NCBI RefSeq assembly: GCF_900188415.1
Contig: NZ_FZNV01000003.1
Location: 682,001-746,000, forward strand
Length of the DNA: 64,000 bases
DNA from: Maribacter sedimenticola
GTDB lineage: Bacteria; Bacteroidota; Bacteroidia; Flavobacteriales; Flavobacteriaceae
Direction of reading: 5' to 3'
Positions 61,717 to 64,000 of the stretch are shown here, piece by piece. The notes beneath the pieces were generated by a model that saw nothing but the letters and a program-made list of their open reading frames with translations, had not been told where the DNA came from and did not search any database. The position numbers and the translations under genes are program-made. The first letter of the stretch is position 1, and the number at the start of each line of letters is the position of its first letter.

Positions 61717-64000
61717 GGGCTTTGAAGTACTCTTTTACCTTTGTTCTAAAATTTTGGCGCAAAGGTAAGCTTTGCCTATTTAAAATTTCTACTTCATTGC
61801 GATAATTATCTAATAATGAGGGTTTAGTAGTAATAGGATTCGTGAAGTTTTTTAGGTTTGTATTACTTTCCCGTTCAGATTTTTTTCCTTGTTTTAACGC
61901 AGCATTTTCTAACTTAAGTAACTCATATTGAATGTTATTTGCTTTGTTGATAGTGCGTTGTGTAATTCCGTTTTCCAATAAATCATTCTCAAAATCTTCC
62001 ATTTGGCGTACTAATTTTTCTCCTAATTTCTGGTCACCACCGTTAATCATGTTTTTAAGTTGATCTTCTAAAGCTTGCCTTATTTTTTGCTGACTTTGAT
62101 AGATTTCAAAAAGTTCTTTCATCTCTTCCTCGCTCATTTGATCTTGAGCGTTTCCAGAAGTGGAATTTCCATTACCATTTTGACCATTTTGTCCCCCCTG
62201 GCCATTTTGTCCACCTTGTCCATCTTTGCCTTTTCCTTGTTTGCTATTTTTACCGGAACCTTCTTCACCTTTATCACCCTGTTCCCCTCCTTGTCCATCT
62301 TTGCCTTTTTCTCCGGATTTTCCTTTGTTCCCTTCCCCGCTCTTTCCATTTTTACCCTCTCCTTCAGCTCCTTTTTGACCATTCATTTTCTGACCAATAT
62401 TTTCTTGACCTTCTATAATATCGGGTAGTTGAAATTCATTTTCACTATTTCCGGTCCCTTTTCCCATTTGCATGTTTTGCTGCATATTGTCCATTACTTC
62501 TGCAAGAAAATCTGCTAGACTGTTTGCGGCTGTAAGAACATATTTTTGATGTGATATACCTTGGTAAACCTGACCATCTGCCAATGTTTGTAGAGATTTG
62601 TCAATATTATAATATACTTCTGTAATCTGTTCATTTACAAATTCAGATAATTCTGCCTGTCTTAAGGAAAGCGCAAAAAGACTATCGTCTACATGTTCAA
62701 ATAGTCCTTTTAATTCATTTTGGTCCTTTACGGTTTTAGAGTATTGATTGGCATCATAATCTTTTTGGGCGCTTAACCGATCATAAAGGTTTTCTTGCTT
62801 AAAAGAAAAAATAATTAAATTATCCAATATCTGACGTAACATTTCTGCATCTTCAGATAAGGAAGAACCACCCCCTCCACCTGCAGATGAAGACGACAAA
62901 TCTTCACTCATTTCTTTCATTTTATCTGATGCGGATTTTTGTTTTTCCGCTGCTGGATTTTTCTCAGATTGGTTTATATCTTGTTCTTTTTGTAGTTCTT
63001 TTAAAGCATCATCTTGGTCTTTTTGAATACCATCTTTTTTGCTTTTTTCTATTTTTAAATCAATTGGTTTTTTTAATGCCTCATTGTCCTTTTCCAAATC
63101 ATCTAACTCTGCTTCGATGGCATCAAATTTTTTGTTCAATTTATCTTGTGATTCAACTTTGTTTTTGTCGTTTACTTCCGTGGATAGTTTTTCCTGTTCT
63201 TTGGCCAAATCCTCAAGGTCTTTAGCTAATTGCGCTGCTTTTTCGGTAACATAATACCTCTTTGTCAGTTCTAACAATTGTTCCAGACTGCGCTCACTGT
63301 TTTGTTGATTTTTAGCTAGTTCCTCCAACTTCTTTTTTAACTCCTCCTTGTTGATTTTATCAGCTATCTTATTTAGTTCTTCCAATAATTTTTCGTTCTT
63401 TTTTGCTTCTAGTTCTTGCCGTTCCAAACGTTCTTGTAACAATTGGTTTAATTTGTTATCTTGGTTACTTTTTTTAAGATTTTCTTTCAACTCTTTGCTG
63501 AACTTTTGCATTTGTTGTTCTTGTCTTTCTTGCTTTTTCAGAAAATCCTTTATTTCGTTTTGATCACTAAAATTGAGACTGTTTTTTTCTTTTTGGTTTT
63601 GGTTGAGTTCTTCCAAAGATTCTTTTTGCTCTTTTGCGCGTTGTAAGGTTTTATCCAAGTCCTTAATCAATGTTTGTTGTGATTCCAAATCCTTATTTCT
63701 TAATTCATCATCATCTAATAAAGTTTGTTGAAAAACCTGTGTTTTAGCAGATTTACCTGCATGTATGGCATCATTGTCCGTAACTTGAAAATAGTAACTA
63801 TAATCTTTACCCGCATCAAGGTTTAAACCGGAGGGAAACGTATAATAAAATTGTTCAAAATTGTTTTTGGGTCTACTCAATTCCAGTGTTTGTGATTCTT
63901 TTTCATTTGCAGTTTCGTAGTAGACCAAAGTAATATTGTCCAATCCATAATCATCTGATGCATTTCCTGTAAAATAGGACACGTTCAGGTTTAAGGAGTC
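61691..64000 (-). CDS. DUF4175 family protein, 5'-truncated by window edge
   Basis: The frame is open to the last base, so the N-terminal part, with the expected membrane segments, lies outside. The visible 769 residues start with an extracellular-type beta domain (VSYFTGNASDDYGLDNITLVYYETANE), then a long highly charged coiled coil (about 110-340), a helical region (EMLRQILDNLIIFSFKQENLYDRL), a Gly/Lys/Gln-rich low-complexity tract of about 70 residues near 62160-62390, and a conserved C-terminal helix (EMKELFEIYQSQQKIRQALEDQL). This is the DUF4175 layout of Bacteroidota. Function unknown; it is the first visible gene of the ybeY-mnmG operon. Confidence 0.82.
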   Translation of the reverse strand, partial: DSLNLNVSYFTGNASDDYGLDNITLVYYETANEKESQTLELSRPKNNFEQFYYTFPSGLNLDAGKDYSYYFQVTDNDAIHAGKSAKTQVFQQTLLDDDELRNKDLESQQTLIKDLDKTLQRAKEQKESLEELNQNQKEKNSLNFSDQNEIKDFLKKQERQEQQMQKFSKELKENLKKSNQDNKLNQLLQERLERQELEAKKNEKLLEELNKIADKINKEELKKKLEELAKNQQNSERSLEQLLELTKRYYVTEKAAQLAKDLEDLAKEQEKLSTEVNDKNKVESQDKLNKKFDAIEAELDDLEKDNEALKKPIDLKIEKSKKDGIQKDQDDALKELQKEQDINQSEKNPAAEKQKSASDKMKEMSEDLSSSSAGGGGGSSLSEDAEMLRQILDNLIIFSFKQENLYDRLSAQKDYDANQYSKTVKDQNELKGLFEHVDDSLFALSLRQAELSEFVNEQITEVYYNIDKSLQTLADGQVYQGISHQKYVLTAANSLADFLAEVMDNMQQNMQMGKGTGNSENEFQLPDIIEGQENIGQKMNGQKGAEGEGKNGKSGEGNKGKSGEKGKDGQGGEQGDKGEEGSGKNSKQGKGKDGQGGQNGQGGQNGQNGNGNSTSGNAQDQMSEEEMKELFEIYQSQQKIRQALEDQLKNMINGGDQKLGEKLVRQMEDFENDLLENGITQRTINKANNIQYELLKLENAALKQGKKSERESNTNLKNFTNPITTKPSLLDNYRNEVEILNRQSLPLRQNFRTKVKEYFKAHDKLQLSN

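Noticed and set aside
62075-62428. 117-residue plus-strand frame opposite the low-complexity tract
   Set aside because: Phe/Leu-rich shadow of a Lys/Glu-rich coding strand.
1-64000. CRISPR arrays, insertion sequences, integrases or phage structural genes
   Set aside because: No regularly spaced repeats, transposase motifs or integrase motifs were found, despite the defence-type genes at the left end.

Overview
The window comes from a member of the Bacteroidota, most likely a marine Flavobacteriaceae. This rests on: AT-rich DNA; TAnnTTTG-type -7 promoter elements; paired TonB-type outer-membrane receptors with carboxypeptidase-regulatory N-termini; DUF3500, DUF2779, DUF4175 and GIN-domain proteins; CtpA-like, M1, M14 and S8 peptidases; and a two-component system with a HisKA_3 kinase and LuxR-type regulator. 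No rRNA, insertion sequence, integrase or CRISPR array was seen.

Layout. (1) 1-7.4 kb is a co-directional defence-type block: a 5'-truncated type I specificity subunit (HsdS) with an acidic C-terminal tail, an SMC/OLD-like AAA ATPase, an HNH endonuclease (a Septu/PtuAB-like pair), two unknown proteins (one with a PD-(D/E)xK-like core), a SMUG2-like DNA glycosylase, and a fusion of a Cas4/RecB-like Fe-S nuclease with a DEDD exonuclease (DUF2779). (2) 7.4-16 kb is an accessory region: a membrane-anchored amidohydrolase with an outer-membrane partner, a DUF2188 protein, a lipoprotein metalloprotease, and an operon of a secreted protein, a histidine kinase and a LuxR regulator. An imperfect palindrome precedes both the kinase operon and the outer-membrane protein gene and may be the regulator's operator. 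(3) 16-24.8 kb is housekeeping and secreted catabolism: M14 peptidase, sorbosone-dehydrogenase-like lipoprotein, DUF3500, a CAT-anticodon tRNA, methylmalonyl-CoA epimerase, RbfA, a LolC/FtsX-like permease, DusB. (4) 25-27.3 kb holds an Lgt paralogue, a multi-cluster radical SAM protein resembling archaeal tetraether-lipid synthase, and a two-helix membrane protein, with overlapping or nearly overlapping genes. (5) 27.3-36.1 kb: tandem TonB-type receptors, LepA, a CPA1 antiporter. (6) 36.2-41.4 kb: a decayed receiver-domain fragment, then a 1397-residue CHASE/multi-PAS histidine kinase overlapping a stand-alone receiver. (7) 41.5-50.1 kb is rich in hydrolases: MBL-fold, S8, M1, RnpA with S41, DUF1080, NlpC/P60. 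(8) 50.1-52.4 kb: an m5C methyltransferase with a candidate restriction partner. (9) 52.4-64 kb is core: ElaA-type GNAT, RpiB, RNase R, GIN protein, LysE, OmpH/Skp, and a minus-strand operon of DUF4175 (runs off the end), YbeY, MnmG and a methyltransferase.

Two perfect 16-bp parS-type palindromes flank mnmG, one of them written into the last codons of ybeY, so the right end may lie in an origin-proximal segregation domain. The most promising undescribed unit is the Lgt-like / Tes-like radical SAM / small membrane protein cluster, a candidate lipid-tail or lipoprotein-anchor modification system. Functions were assigned by reading motifs in the translated sequence; no database search was run.
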